From contig NZ_CP028339.1 in the NCBI RefSeq assembly GCF_003030465.1, positions 3,418,041-3,482,040 of the forward strand: 64,000 nucleotides of DNA, read 5' to 3'. Of this stretch, positions 38,098-47,354 are shown one piece after another (position 1 is the first letter of the stretch; every line of letters starts with the position of its first letter). A model generated the notes under the pieces. The model worked only from the letters and a program-made list of their open reading frames with translations. It did no database searches and was not told the DNA's origin. This DNA is from Thauera aromatica K172. GTDB lineage: Bacteria > Pseudomonadota > Gammaproteobacteria > Burkholderiales > Rhodocyclaceae. The translations under genes were made by a program, and so were the position numbers.

Positions 38098-39492
38098 ATG
38101 ACGACACCGAACGCACTCCCTTCCTGCACCATCGTCGGCATCCTCGACGACGGCTGGCCGGGTCTGTCCGACCTCGCTCGCGCCCGCCTCGCCGGCGCCG
38201 CCTGCGTCATCGGCGCCGGCCGCACGCTCGAGCTGGTGGCCGAGTTCCTGCCCGCGGCCGCCCGCCGCCACGCCCTCGACGGCGCCTTCGCCCGCCTGCC
38301 GGGCTGGATCGCCGAGGCGCAGGCCGCCGCCGGCCGCGCCGTCGTGCTCGCCACCGGCGACCCGCTCTGTCATGGCATCGCCGCCACCCTGATCGACAAG
38401 CTCGGCGCGCACGCGGTGGAGGTCCTGCCCGCGCCGTCGACGCTGCAACTGGCTTTCGCCCGCCTCAAGCTGCCGTGGCAGGACGCCCACATCGCTTCCT
38501 GCCATGGCGCCGACGCCGGCGAATGGCAACCCGATCCGCTGCAGCCGGCACCCGGCCCCGCCCATGGCCTGTACCGGATCGTGCGTGCAGTGGCCGAGCA
38601 GCCGCTGGTGGCCGCCTTCACCAGCCCGGCCAACGGCCCCGACCGCCTCGCCCGCGCCCTCCGCGCTGCCGGCTACGGCGAAGCCGGCAGCGGCGAGGAG
38701 GTTCGCCTGTCGGTCGTCGCCCGCCTGTGCCTCGCCGACGAAGCGGTGTTCCCCCGGCTGGCGCTTGCCGAAGCCGCGCAGCGCCGTTTCCCCGGGCCCA
38801 ACGTCGTCATCGTCGAGCGCCTGCCGGCGTCCACCCACGACGCTCCGGCGTCCGCCCCGGCCGACGTCGCCGCCGCGCCGGCCGCCCACCCGCTGCCGGC
38901 GAGCGCACCGCTGTTCGGCTTCGACGACCTCGACTACGTCCAGCGCACACCGGAAAAGGGCCTGATCACCAAGCTCGAGGCGCGCGCGCTGTCGCTGGCC
39001 AAACTCGCCCTGCGCACCGACAGCGTGGTCTGGGACATCGGCGCCGGCGCCGGCTCGGTCGGCCTGGAGGCGAGCCGCCTCTCCCACCACGGTCACGTCT
39101 GGGCGATCGAGAAGAACGCCGCCGACGCCGCCAACGCACGCGCCAACGCGCGCCGGCTGCGCGCCACCAACTACAGCCTGTTCGAAGGCAAGGCCCCCGC
39201 CGGGCTGGAACACTGGCCTGACCCCGACGCCGTCTTCGTCGGCGGCTCGGGCGGCGAGCTCGCCGAGCTGATCGCCCTCGTGCTCAGCCGCCTGAGGCCG
39301 GGCGGCCGCCTGGTGATGAACTTCGTCACCCTGGAAAACCTCGCCACCGCCACCACCGCACTGGCCGCGGCCGGCGCCGCCTGGGAAGTCACCATGCTGT
39401 CGGCCGCGCGCAGCCAGCCCATCCTCGACCTGCACCGGCTCGCCGCGCAGAACCCGGTGTGGATCGTCACCGCCCGCAAGGAAGCTCCATGA
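38098..39492 (+). CDS. cobL: CbiE-CbiT fusion: precorrin-6Y C5,15-methyltransferase (decarboxylating)
   Basis: A 464-residue fusion equivalent to CobL. The N-terminal tetrapyrrole-methylase half (CbiE, about 10-215: TIVGILDDGWPGLS, VLATGDPLCHGI) adds a methyl at C5; after an Ala/Pro linker the C-terminal class I methyltransferase (CbiT, about 265-460: GLITKLEARALSLAKL, VWDIGAGAGSVGLEASR) methylates C15 with loss of CO2. The start at 38098 is the first ATG giving normal CbiE length; a weak ribosome site leaves some doubt. 145 bp separate it from cbiD. Confidence 0.92.
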   Translation: MTTPNALPSCTIVGILDDGWPGLSDLARARLAGAACVIGAGRTLELVAEFLPAAARRHALDGAFARLPGWIAEAQAAAGRAVVLATGDPLCHGIAATLIDKLGAHAVEVLPAPSTLQLAFARLKLPWQDAHIASCHGADAGEWQPDPLQPAPGPAHGLYRIVRAVAEQPLVAAFTSPANGPDRLARALRAAGYGEAGSGEEVRLSVVARLCLADEAVFPRLALAEAAQRRFPGPNVVIVERLPASTHDAPASAPADVAAAPAAHPLPASAPLFGFDDLDYVQRTPEKGLITKLEARALSLAKLALRTDSVVWDIGAGAGSVGLEASRLSHHGHVWAIEKNAADAANARANARRLRATNYSLFEGKAPAGLEHWPDPDAVFVGGSGGELAELIALVLSRLRPGGRLVMNFVTLENLATATTALAAAGAAWEVTMLSAARSQPILDLHRLAAQNPVWIVTARKEAP

Positions 39493-40313
39493 ACCCGCCC
39501 CCCGCCGCCCCCACCCCCGCCCGCTTCGGCCGCCTGATCGGCGTCTCCCTCGGCCCCGGTGACCCCGAGCTGATCACCCGCCGCGGCTGGGCCGCGCTGC
39601 AGTCGCACGCGCGCTGGGCCTATCCGGTGAAGAAGGCGGAGGAATCCTCCTACGCCCTCGACATCGCCCGCCGCGGCGGCCTGGCGATTCCCGCCGACGC
39701 CGTCGAGCTGGTGTTCCCGATGACGCGCGACGCCGTCGCCCTGGCCAAGGCCTGGGCGCGCGCCGCGGCGCAGACCGTGCAGCTGCTCGCCGAGGGGCGC
39801 GACCTCGCCTTCCTCGTCGAGGGCGACGCCTCCACCTACTCCACCTTCCGCCACCTCGCGCGCGCGGTGCGCGAGCTCGCGCCCGAGATCACCGTCGACA
39901 CCATCGCCGGGGTCAGCTCCTTCGCCGCCGCCGCCGCGGTCGCCGACCTCGCGCTCGCCGAGGAGGACGAGACGATGGCGGTGATTCCCGCCGCCTACGG
40001 CGTGGAAGTAATCGACCGCCTGCTCGACGAGTTCGACACCCTGGTGCTGATGAAGGTGAAGCCGCTGGTGGACGAGATCCTCGAGCTGCTCGAGCGCCGC
40101 GGCCTCACCGCCACCAGCTGCTTCGTCGAGAAGGTCGGTGCCCCCGAGGAGCGCGTGGTGCACGACCTCACCCGCCTGCGCGGCGAGAAGGTCAATTATC
40201 TCTCGCTGCTGCTGGTGCAGAACCCGAAACGCGCCCGCGGCGAACTGCGCCGCGGCTGCCGCGAGCGCGCTGCGCCAGCCGCCGGATCGCTCGCCGCCGT
40301 AATCGACGCCTGA
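39489..40313 (+). CDS. cobI: Precorrin-2 C20-methyltransferase
   Basis: A 274-residue CobI/CbiL. It opens with LIGVSLGPGDPELITRRGW and has LVEGDASTYSTFRHLAR, TIAGVSSFAAAAA and the closing KVNYLSLLLVQNPKR. Adds the methyl at C20 of (cobalt-)precorrin-2. The ATG overlaps the cobL stop. Normal family length. Confidence 0.94.
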   Translation: MNPPPAAPTPARFGRLIGVSLGPGDPELITRRGWAALQSHARWAYPVKKAEESSYALDIARRGGLAIPADAVELVFPMTRDAVALAKAWARAAAQTVQLLAEGRDLAFLVEGDASTYSTFRHLARAVRELAPEITVDTIAGVSSFAAAAAVADLALAEEDETMAVIPAAYGVEVIDRLLDEFDTLVLMKVKPLVDEILELLERRGLTATSCFVEKVGAPEERVVHDLTRLRGEKVNYLSLLLVQNPKRARGELRRGCRERAAPAAGSLAAVIDA

Positions 40314-40344
40314 ACATCCCCCCCGCCGGCAAGAACAGCATCCG

Positions 40345-41151
40345 ATGCCCCAGCAACACCTTCCTTTCCCCAACGGCCGCCTCGCCGTCGTCGCCATCAC
40401 CCGCCACGGCATCGCCCTCGGCGGGCGCGTGCTCGCCGCCCTGCCCGGCGCCACGCTGTTCGCGCCGGAGAAGTTCCGCGCCACGGCCGAGGCCGCCGCC
40501 CCCGGCGCCTGCGCCTGCTTCGCCGGCAAGGTCGGCGACCAGATCCCGGCGCTGTTCGCCGCCTTCGACGGCATCGTCGCGATCGTCTCGCTCAGCGCCG
40601 TCGTGCGCCTGATCGCGCCCCACCTGAAGAGCAAGGAAACCGACCCCGGCGTCGTCGTCGTCGACGAGGCCGGGCGCTGGGCGATCCCGCTGCTATCGGG
40701 CCACCTCGGCGGCGCCAACGCCATCGCCGCCGCGCTGCAGCAGGCGGTGGGCGCCACCCCGGTGCTGACCACCGCCTCCGACGCGCGCGCGACGCTCGCC
40801 GTCGACCTGCTCGGGCGCGAGCTCGGCTGGACCTTCGACGCCAGCCACGACGAGCTCGTGCGCGCCAGCGCCGCGGTGGTGAACGACGAGCCGGTCGCCC
40901 TCGTGCAGGAAGCCGGCAGCCGCGACTGGTGGGCGCGCCACGCCAACGGCCGCAGCGGCCCGCTGCCGGCCAACCTGCACTGCTTTGCACGCCTCGAGGA
41001 CATCGACCCGGCGCGCTTCGGCGCGGTGCTGTGGATCAGCCACCGCGCGCTGCCCGCGGGCTGGGCCGCACGCCTCGCCGGCAAGCGCGTGATCTACCGC
41101 CCGCCGCAGGAGGCAGCGCGGGAGGAGAGGGCGTGGGAGGAAACAGCGTGA
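40345..41151 (+). CDS. cbiG: Cobalt-precorrin-5A hydrolase CbiG, N-terminal/central part
   Basis: A 268-residue protein with the CbiG N-terminal and central domains: VVAITRHGIALGGRV, FDGIVAIVSLSAVVRLIAPHL, DEAGRWAIPLLSGHLGGAN and TTASDARATLAVD. It opens the delta-lactone with loss of C20. The family's C-terminal third is encoded by the next, overlapping gene rather than fused. GGAGG and GAGG sequences near its 3' end double as the ribosome binding site for that gene. Confidence 0.9.
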   Translation: MPQQHLPFPNGRLAVVAITRHGIALGGRVLAALPGATLFAPEKFRATAEAAAPGACACFAGKVGDQIPALFAAFDGIVAIVSLSAVVRLIAPHLKSKETDPGVVVVDEAGRWAIPLLSGHLGGANAIAAALQQAVGATPVLTTASDARATLAVDLLGRELGWTFDASHDELVRASAAVVNDEPVALVQEAGSRDWWARHANGRSGPLPANLHCFARLEDIDPARFGAVLWISHRALPAGWAARLAGKRVIYRPPQEAAREERAWEETA

Positions 41152-41642
41152 GAGGGGACGCTTTGAGAGAAGGCGGTCCGAGACTGGCGCTGGGCCTCGG
41201 CTGCGACCGCGGCACGCCCGAGGCGACGATCGCGCGCGCGGTGGACGAAGCGCTCGCGCAGGCCGGCGCGCGCCTCGAAGACGTCGCCGCCGTCGCCAGC
41301 ATCTCGCTCAAGGCCGACGAGCCCGGCCTGCTCGCGCTCGCCCGCCGTCACCGCTGGCGCATCGCCTTCCACCCGCCCGCCGTGCTCGCCCGCGTCGTCG
41401 TGCCCAACCCGTCGGAAACGGTGCGCCGCTACACCGGCACACCCTCGGTGTCCGAGGCCGCCACGCTGCTCGCCGCCGGCACCGACCTCGCCACCGACCC
41501 CGGCGCGCTGCTGGTCGAAAAGCACAAGCTGCGCGGCGCCGACGGGCGCAACGCCACGGTGTCGATCGCCCGCCTGCCCCCGCCCATCCACCCCCACCTG
41601 CCCCCAGGACAGGCCTTCCTTTCGGAGCCCCCTTCATGCTGA
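41148..41642 (+). CDS. cobE: CobE/CbiG C-terminal domain protein
   Basis: A 164-residue protein equal to the CbiG C-terminal (CobE) domain: LALGLGCDRGTPEATIARAVDEAL, DVAAVASISLKADEPGL and GALLVEKHKLRGADGRNATVSIARL. GTG at 41148 overlaps the upstream stop and has GGAGG at ideal spacing; a TTG 15 bases later is possible. Overlaps cobJ by 7 bp. Its own activity is not established. Confidence 0.88.
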   Translation: MRGDALREGGPRLALGLGCDRGTPEATIARAVDEALAQAGARLEDVAAVASISLKADEPGLLALARRHRWRIAFHPPAVLARVVVPNPSETVRRYTGTPSVSEAATLLAAGTDLATDPGALLVEKHKLRGADGRNATVSIARLPPPIHPHLPPGQAFLSEPPSC

Positions 41643-42625
41643 GCGCCGCGATTCCCGTTTCCAGCCCGCCCACCACCACCGCCGGCAAGATCATGCTGGT
41701 GGGCCTCGGCCCCGGTAGCCAGGCGCACCTCACCGCACGCGCGCGCGCCGCGATCGCCGAAGCCGACACCGTGATCGGCTACGTCACCTACATCCGCCTC
41801 GTCGCCGAGCTGCTCGAAGGCAAGGAGATCATCCGCAAGTCGATGACCGAAGAGCTCGACCGCGCCATCGAAGCCCTCGAGCGTGCGCGCCGGGGGCGCA
41901 AGGTGGCGCTGATTTCCTCGGGCGACGCCGGCGTGTACGGCATGGCCGGGCCGACTTTCGAGGTTCTGTTCCAGGCCGGGTGGACGCCGGATGCGGAGAT
42001 CGAGGTCGAGATCGTGCCCGGCGCCTCGGCGCTCAACACCTGCGCCGCACTGGTCGGCGCGCCGCTGACCCACGACTTCTGCGCAATCTCGCTATCGGAC
42101 CTGCTCACCCCATGGCCGACGATCGCGCGCCGGCTCGACGCCGTCGCCTACGCCGACTTCGTCGTCGCCCTCTACAACCCCAAGAGCGGCCGCCGCGCCC
42201 AGCAGATCGTCGAGGCCCAGCGCCTGTTCCTGCGCCATCGCCGCGCCGACACCCCGGTGGCCATCGTCAAGTCGGCCTACCGGCCCAAGCAGCGCATCGA
42301 GTTCACCACCCTGGAACGCATGGCCGAGGCCGACATCGGCATGCTGAGCACGGTGCTGATCGGCAACTCCAACACCTTCGTGCGCGACGGTCTGATGGTG
42401 ACGCCGCGCGGCTATGCGAACAAGTACGAGGTCGCCGCCGGCGAGCGCACCACGCTGGGGGGCGAGCAGGCCGGGCGCTCGCTGTCGACCGGCCTTGCCG
42501 GCTGGCTGGAGACGATCCGTGCGAGCGGCCGCAGCGCCGCCGAGCTCGCCGCCGAATACCGCCTGCCGGAAGATTACCTCGCCGCCGTGCTGACGCCGTC
42601 GCCGTCGAGCAGCGCATCCGGCTGA
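41636..42625 (+). CDS. cobJ: Precorrin-3B C17-methyltransferase
   Basis: A 329-residue CobJ/CbiH, the ring-contracting methylase. KIMLVGLGPGSQAHLTARA, VALISSGDAGVYGMAGP, EIVPGASALNTCAALVGAPLTHDFCAISLSDLLTPW (read in part) and VALYNPKSGRRAQQI are characteristic. A C-terminal extension of about 70 residues follows the methylase core. Its last 52 bp overlap the 3' end of cobB on the other strand. Confidence 0.94.
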   Translation: MLSAAIPVSSPPTTTAGKIMLVGLGPGSQAHLTARARAAIAEADTVIGYVTYIRLVAELLEGKEIIRKSMTEELDRAIEALERARRGRKVALISSGDAGVYGMAGPTFEVLFQAGWTPDAEIEVEIVPGASALNTCAALVGAPLTHDFCAISLSDLLTPWPTIARRLDAVAYADFVVALYNPKSGRRAQQIVEAQRLFLRHRRADTPVAIVKSAYRPKQRIEFTTLERMAEADIGMLSTVLIGNSNTFVRDGLMVTPRGYANKYEVAAGERTTLGGEQAGRSLSTGLAGWLETIRASGRSAAELAAEYRLPEDYLAAVLTPSPSSSASG

Positions 42626-43998
42626 GCCGTCCGCAGCGCGCCCTCCTCGCCCGCCCCACCGGCGGCGCCGAACAGGGCCGCGACCGCGACCGGGTTCGAC
42701 GGGAACCAGAAATGCACGTAGGACGCGGTGAGCGCGCCGCAGCGGTAGATCGCCTCGCCCTCGCCGCCATCGGGGCGGCGCGCGCGCAGCGCCGGCACGA
42801 GCGCGGTTTCGGTCTTCGAATAGTGGAAGGTATGGCCGCTGAGGCGGCCCTCGGGCAGTGTCACTTCCTGCAGGCCGAGCGCCGCGAGGCGTTGCTGCAT
42901 CCGCGCGCACCCGGGCAGCAGGCCGGCAAAGGCGTGGGCCGCGCCGTCGCGGTCCACCACCGTTTCGAGCAGGCTCATCAGCCCCCCGCATTCGGCCAGC
43001 AGCGCCTTGCCGGCGGCAACATGGGCGCGCAGTGCCGACCACAGGGCGGTGTTGGCGGCGAGCGCGACGGCATGGAGTTCCGGGTAGCCGCCGGGCAGCC
43101 ACACCGCGTCGCTGCCCGGCGGCAGGGGCTCGCCGGCGAGCGGGGAAAAGAACACCGGCTCGGCGCCGAGCGCGCGCAAGGTGTCGAGGTTGGCCGGGTA
43201 GAGGAAGCCGTAGGCCGCATCGCGCGCCACCGCCACCCGCCGCCCGGCGAGCAGGGGCGGAATCAGCTGCGCCGGCACCGCGGGAAACGCCACTGCCGGC
43301 GGCAATTCGGCCGCACCGGTGTGCTGCAGATGGTCGGCGAGGCGCTCGAGGCGGGCGTCGAGGTCTTCGATCTCGCTCGCCTGCAACAGGCCCAGATGGC
43401 GTTCGGGCAGGGCCGCGGCCGCATCGCGCATCACCGCGCCGAACCAGCGCATGCCGGCGGGCAGCGATGCGCGCAGCAGCTCGGCGTGGCGCGCGCTGCC
43501 GACGTGGTTGGCGAGCACGCCGGCGAAGGGCAGGCCGGGTTGGTAGTGGGCGAGGCCGTGGGCGATGGCGCCGAAAGTCTGCGCCATCGCCCGCGCGTCG
43601 ATCACCGCCATCACCGGGAGGCCGAAGCGGCGGGCGATGTCGGCCCCCGAAGGGGCACCGTCGTACAGCCCCATCACCCCTTCGACCAGGATCAGATCGG
43701 CCTCGCCCGCCGCCCGGTGCAGGCGCCAGGCGATGTCGGCCGCGCCGCACATGCCGAGGTCGACGTTATCCACCAGCGCGCCGCTGGCTACTGCATGGAT
43801 CTGCGGGTCGAGGAAGTCGGGGCCGCACTTGAACACCCGCACGCGGCGCCCGAGCCGGGTGTGCAGGCGGGCGAGCGCGGCGGTGATCGTGGTCTTGCCC
43901 TGGCCCGAAGCCGGTGCGGCGACGAACAGCGCCGGGCAGCGCGCCGCGGCCGTTTGCGGGGCAGCCGCCGCAGCCTGGCGCACCACGACGGTGCTCAC
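42574..43998 (-). CDS. cobB: Cobyrinate a,c-diamide synthase
   Basis: A 474-residue CobB/CbiA that amidates the a and c side chains with ATP and glutamine. N-terminal P-loop FVAAPASGQGKTT with KCGPDFLDPQ and LILVEGVMGLYDG; C-terminal class I glutamine amidotransferase domain with the nucleophile in AECGGLMSLLE and the His-bearing YVHFWFPSNP. GTG at 43998 overlaps the cobA stop. Converges on cobJ with a 52-bp 3' overlap. Confidence 0.94.
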   Translation of the reverse strand: MSTVVVRQAAAAAPQTAAARCPALFVAAPASGQGKTTITAALARLHTRLGRRVRVFKCGPDFLDPQIHAVASGALVDNVDLGMCGAADIAWRLHRAAGEADLILVEGVMGLYDGAPSGADIARRFGLPVMAVIDARAMAQTFGAIAHGLAHYQPGLPFAGVLANHVGSARHAELLRASLPAGMRWFGAVMRDAAAALPERHLGLLQASEIEDLDARLERLADHLQHTGAAELPPAVAFPAVPAQLIPPLLAGRRVAVARDAAYGFLYPANLDTLRALGAEPVFFSPLAGEPLPPGSDAVWLPGGYPELHAVALAANTALWSALRAHVAAGKALLAECGGLMSLLETVVDRDGAAHAFAGLLPGCARMQQRLAALGLQEVTLPEGRLSGHTFHYSKTETALVPALRARRPDGGEGEAIYRCGALTASYVHFWFPSNPVAVAALFGAAGGAGEEGALRTAQPDALLDGDGVSTAAR

Positions 43999-44843
43999 TT
44001 CCGGCCCTCCCCATGCACCACCGCACAGCCGGCGTGCGGCAGCGGCGAAGCCTGAGGCTGGGCGGCGGGTTCGAACCATGACAGCTTCGGGTAGAGGCCG
44101 ACCACGCGGCCGATCACGGTGAGCGAGGGCGGGCGCACCCCTTCCTGGTGGACGCGCTCGGCGAGGGTCGCCAGATCCGCCACCACCACCCGCTGCGCAT
44201 GGGTGGTGCCGCGCTCGATGACCCCCGCCGGCGTGTCCGGCGGCAGGCCGTGGGCGATGAACTGGCGGCAGATCTCGGCCAGGCGCGAAATGCCCATGTA
44301 GATCACCACCGTCTGCTGCGGGCGGGCGAGCATCGCCCAGTCCAGATCGAGCGCGCCGTTTTTCAGGAAACCGGTGGTGAACACCACCGATTGCGCATGG
44401 TCGCGGTGGGTCAGCGGGATGCCGGCATAGGCCGCCACCCCGGCCGCGGCGGTGACGCCGGGGACGACCTCGACGGTGATCCCGGCCTCGACCAGCACCT
44501 CCATCTCCTCGCCGCCGCGGCCGAAGATGAAGGGGTCGCCGCCCTTGAGCCGCACCACCCGCTTGCCGGCCTGCGCCAGGCGCAGCAGCAGGCGGTTGAT
44601 CTCGTCCTGCGGCAGGGTGTGGTCGGCGGCCTTCTTGCCGACGTAGATGCGCTCGGCCGCCGCCGGGGCGAGGTCGACGATCGCCGGGCTGACGAGGTTG
44701 TCATGGACGACGACATCCGCCCCCGCCACCAGGCGCGCGCCGCGCAGGGTGAACAGCTCCGGGTCGCCGGGGCCGGCGCCCACCAGGTACACATGCCCCG
44801 GCAGCGGGCCGGGACGGTAAACCGCGAGATCGGGCAGTGCCAT
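43995..44843 (-). CDS. cobA: Uroporphyrinogen-III C-methyltransferase
   Basis: A 282-residue SUMT (CobA type, without the CysG dehydrogenase/chelatase part) that makes precorrin-2, the branch point to B12 and siroheme. Motifs: VYLVGAGPGDPELFTLRGARL, VVRLKGGDPFIFGRGGEEM, VVPGVTAAAGVAAYAGIPLTHRD (shown in pieces) and VIYMGISRLAEI. ATG at 44843 lies two bases after the cobO stop with GGAG upstream. Confidence 0.94.
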   Translation of the reverse strand: MALPDLAVYRPGPLPGHVYLVGAGPGDPELFTLRGARLVAGADVVVHDNLVSPAIVDLAPAAAERIYVGKKAADHTLPQDEINRLLLRLAQAGKRVVRLKGGDPFIFGRGGEEMEVLVEAGITVEVVPGVTAAAGVAAYAGIPLTHRDHAQSVVFTTGFLKNGALDLDWAMLARPQQTVVIYMGISRLAEICRQFIAHGLPPDTPAGVIERGTTHAQRVVVADLATLAERVHQEGVRPPSLTVIGRVVGLYPKLSWFEPAAQPQASPLPHAGCAVVHGEGRK

Positions 44844-44845
44844 CT

Positions 44846-45454
44846 TTACCACTCCATGCCGGGCATCGCCTTCACCCCGGCGGCGAAGGCATGCTTGACC
44901 GGCGTCATGTCGGTGACGGTGTCGGCGGCGTCGAGCAGCGCGGCCGGCGCGCCGCGGCCGGTGACCACCACGTGTTGCCGCAGCGGACGGGCGCGCAGGT
45001 CGGCGAGCACCGCGTCCACCTCCAGGTAATGGTGCTTGAGCGCGATGTTGAGCTCGTCGAGCACCACCAGGCCGATGCCCGGATCCTGAAGCATCTCGCG
45101 TGCCAGCGCCCACGCCGCCTGCGCGCGGGCGACGTCGCGCGCGCGGTCCTGGGTGTCCCAGGTGAAGCCATCGCCCATCACGTGCCAGCGCACGCCGGGC
45201 TGGTTGCGGAAGAAGGCCTCCTCGCCGGTGTCGGCGCGGCCCTTGATGAACTGCACCACGCCCACCTGCAGGCCGTGGCCGAGGGCGCGCGCCACCAGGC
45301 CGAAGCCGGCGCTCGACTTGCCCTTGCCGTTGCCGGTGTTGACCAGCAGCACGCCGCGCTCGGCCTGTGCGTGCGCGATCCGGTCATCGATCACCGCCTT
45401 CTTGCGCGCCATGCGCGCGTTGTGGCGGGCGTCGCGTTGCTCGTTTTCGGTCAT
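44846..45454 (-). CDS. cobO: Corrinoid adenosyltransferase (CobO/BtuR type)
   Basis: A 202-residue ATP:cob(I)alamin adenosyltransferase that adds the upper 5'-deoxyadenosyl ligand and also salvages imported corrinoids. P-loop LLVNTGNGKGKSSAGFG, GFTWDTQD, VVLDELNIALKH and HVVVTGRGAP are typical. AGGAAGGA upstream of the ATG. It ends MPGMEW two bases before cobA. Confidence 0.95.
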   Translation of the reverse strand: MTENEQRDARHNARMARKKAVIDDRIAHAQAERGVLLVNTGNGKGKSSAGFGLVARALGHGLQVGVVQFIKGRADTGEEAFFRNQPGVRWHVMGDGFTWDTQDRARDVARAQAAWALAREMLQDPGIGLVVLDELNIALKHHYLEVDAVLADLRARPLRQHVVVTGRGAPAALLDAADTVTDMTPVKHAFAAGVKAMPGMEW

Positions 45455-45531
45455 GCTGTCCTTCCTCGATTCACCGCATCGCGCGCCCCGGCGCGCACGG
45501 TGCACATTGTCCCCGATCTGCCGGCGCGCGT

Positions 45532-46335
45532 TCAGTCCGGCACGAAAATCGCCCGGCCGTCGAGTTCGCAGCGCCGCAGCGGGTGGCCGAAGGCCTCGCT
45601 CAGCAGGTCGGCGCGCAGCACCTGGTCGCGCCCGCCCGCGGTGACGCCGCCGCGGCCATCGAGCAGGATCACCTGGTCGGCGAAGCGCGCGGCGAGGTTC
45701 AGGTCGTGCATCACCATGACCACGCCGCGGCCCGCCGGATCGCTGCGGGCGATGCGGCGGAACAGCTCCAGGGTGGCGATCTGGTGGTGCAGGTCGAGGT
45801 GGTTGAGCGGTTCGTCGAGCAGGAACAGGCGCGGCGCCTGCGCGAGCAGGGCAGCGATCGCCACGCGCTGGCGCTCGCCGCCGGACAGGGTCAGCACGTC
45901 GCGCCCCTCGAACCCGGCGAGGCCGGCGTCGGCCAGCGCCCGGCGGGCGATGGCGACATCCTCGGCGCCCTCCCAGCCCCAGCGGCCGAGGTGGGGATGG
46001 CGGCCGATCAGCACCGTCTCGAGCACGCTCGCGGCGAAATGGTCCGGCTGCTGCTGCACCAGCAGGCCGCGGAACCGCGCCGCCTCCAGCGTCGGCCACG
46101 CCGCGTAGGGCCGCCCGCCCAGGCGCACCGCGCCCACCGTGGGCGCGCGCAGCCCGGCCAGGGTGTGCAGCAAGGTGGTCTTGCCCGCACCATTGGGGCC
46201 GAGCAGCACCAGGCACTCCCCCGCCGCCAGGCTCAGGCTGAACTCGCAGCACAGCCAGCGCTCGCCCACCTGCAGCGCGAGGCGCTCGGCCTCGAGCAAG
46301 GGAGCGTCGTCGACGGGGCGGCGGACGGCGTTCAT
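45532..46335 (-). CDS. btuD: Corrinoid/siderophore ABC transporter ATPase (BtuD/FecE type)
   Basis: A 267-residue ABC ATPase. Walker [15 protein letters not shown]-loop VQQQPDHF, signature LSGGERQRVAIA, Walker B LFLLDEPLNHLD and switch His VMVMHDLN are all intact. The ATG overlaps the permease stop by 4 bp. Context (btuB, permease, cobO under a B12 riboswitch) supports vitamin B12 rather than heme or iron; the binding protein BtuF is not nearby. Confidence 0.88.
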   Translation of the reverse strand: MNAVRRPVDDAPLLEAERLALQVGERWLCCEFSLSLAAGECLVLLGPNGAGKTTLLHTLAGLRAPTVGAVRLGGRPYAAWPTLEAARFRGLLVQQQPDHFAASVLETVLIGRHPHLGRWGWEGAEDVAIARRALADAGLAGFEGRDVLTLSGGERQRVAIAALLAQAPRLFLLDEPLNHLDLHHQIATLELFRRIARSDPAGRGVVMVMHDLNLAARFADQVILLDGRGGVTAGGRDQVLRADLLSEAFGHPLRRCELDGRAIFVPD

Positions 46336-47348
46336 CGCGGGCTGCGCGAGAGCAGGAACAGAAAGACCGGCACCCCGATCAGCGCGGTCAGCACCCCCAC
46401 CGGCAGCTGCTGGGGCGCGATCACCGTGCGCGCCGCGGTATCGGCCAGGGTCAGCAGGGTGCCGCCGGCGAGCGCCGCGGCCGGAATCAGCACGCGCTGG
46501 TCGTTGCCCACCGCCAGCCGCACCAGGTGGGGCACGATCAGGCCGACGAAGCCGACCGAGCCCACCAGCGTCACCGCGGTGGCGGTCAGCAGCGAAGCGA
46601 GCACGTACAGGCCGACGCGCAGGCGGGGTACCGCCACCCCGAGCGCACGTGCGCCAAGCTCGCCGCGCGCGAGCACGTTGAGGTCGCGCGCGCAGGGCGC
46701 CACCAGCGCCAGCGCCCCCACCAGCACCAGCACCGCCGGCCACGGCCGCACCGCCGCGCTGGCGTCCCCCATCAGCCAGAACAGCATCGATTTCACCCGC
46801 GTATCCGATGCCAGCGCGAGCATCAGCGACACCGCCGCGCCGCAGCCGGCGGCGACGATGACTCCGGTCAGCAGCAGCCGGGTCTGCGTCCAGCTGCCCT
46901 CGCCGTGCGCCAGCCCGAACACCAGCAGCATCGCGGTGAGTGCGCCAACGAAGGCCGATGCATCGATCCAGAAGCTCGCCGCGCCGAGCGTGATCGCGCC
47001 CAGCGCCCCCACCGCTGCGCCACCGGAAATGCCGAGGATGTAGGGGTCGGCGAGCGGATTGCGCAGCAGCACCTGCATCAGCGCGCCGGCGGTGGCGAGC
47101 AGGCCGCCGCAGACGAAGGCGGCGACCGCACGCGGCAGGCGCAGTTCGCGCACGATCGCGGCGGACATGCCCTGCTCGCTGCCGAACAGGGCGCCGAACA
47201 CCGTGCCCGCCGGAATGTCGAGCTCGCCCGCCGACAAGGCCCACAGCAGGGCCAGCGCCGCCGACAGCGCAAGCCCGGCAAGGACGATCCGCGCCCGCCG
47301 TCCGGCAAGCGCGGGGCCGTGGGCGGAAGGCGGGCGGAACACGGCCAC
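46332..47348 (-). CDS. btuC: Corrinoid ABC transporter permease (BtuC/FecCD type)
   Basis: A 338-residue FecCD permease with about ten helices. Seen: ELRLPRAVAAFVCGGLLATAG, QVLLRNPLADPYILGISGGAA (in part) and the cytoplasmic coupling stretch with GLIVPHLVRL. GTG at 47348 or GTG 6 bases downstream could be used. Six bases after the btuB stop, so the receptor and inner-membrane importer are one operon. Confidence 0.88.
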   Translation of the reverse strand: MAVFRPPSAHGPALAGRRARIVLAGLALSAALALLWALSAGELDIPAGTVFGALFGSEQGMSAAIVRELRLPRAVAAFVCGGLLATAGALMQVLLRNPLADPYILGISGGAAVGALGAITLGAASFWIDASAFVGALTAMLLVFGLAHGEGSWTQTRLLLTGVIVAAGCGAAVSLMLALASDTRVKSMLFWLMGDASAAVRPWPAVLVLVGALALVAPCARDLNVLARGELGARALGVAVPRLRVGLYVLASLLTATAVTLVGSVGFVGLIVPHLVRLAVGNDQRVLIPAAALAGGTLLTLADTAARTVIAPQQLPVGVLTALIGVPVFLFLLSRSPR

Positions 47349-47354
47349 CGGGGC

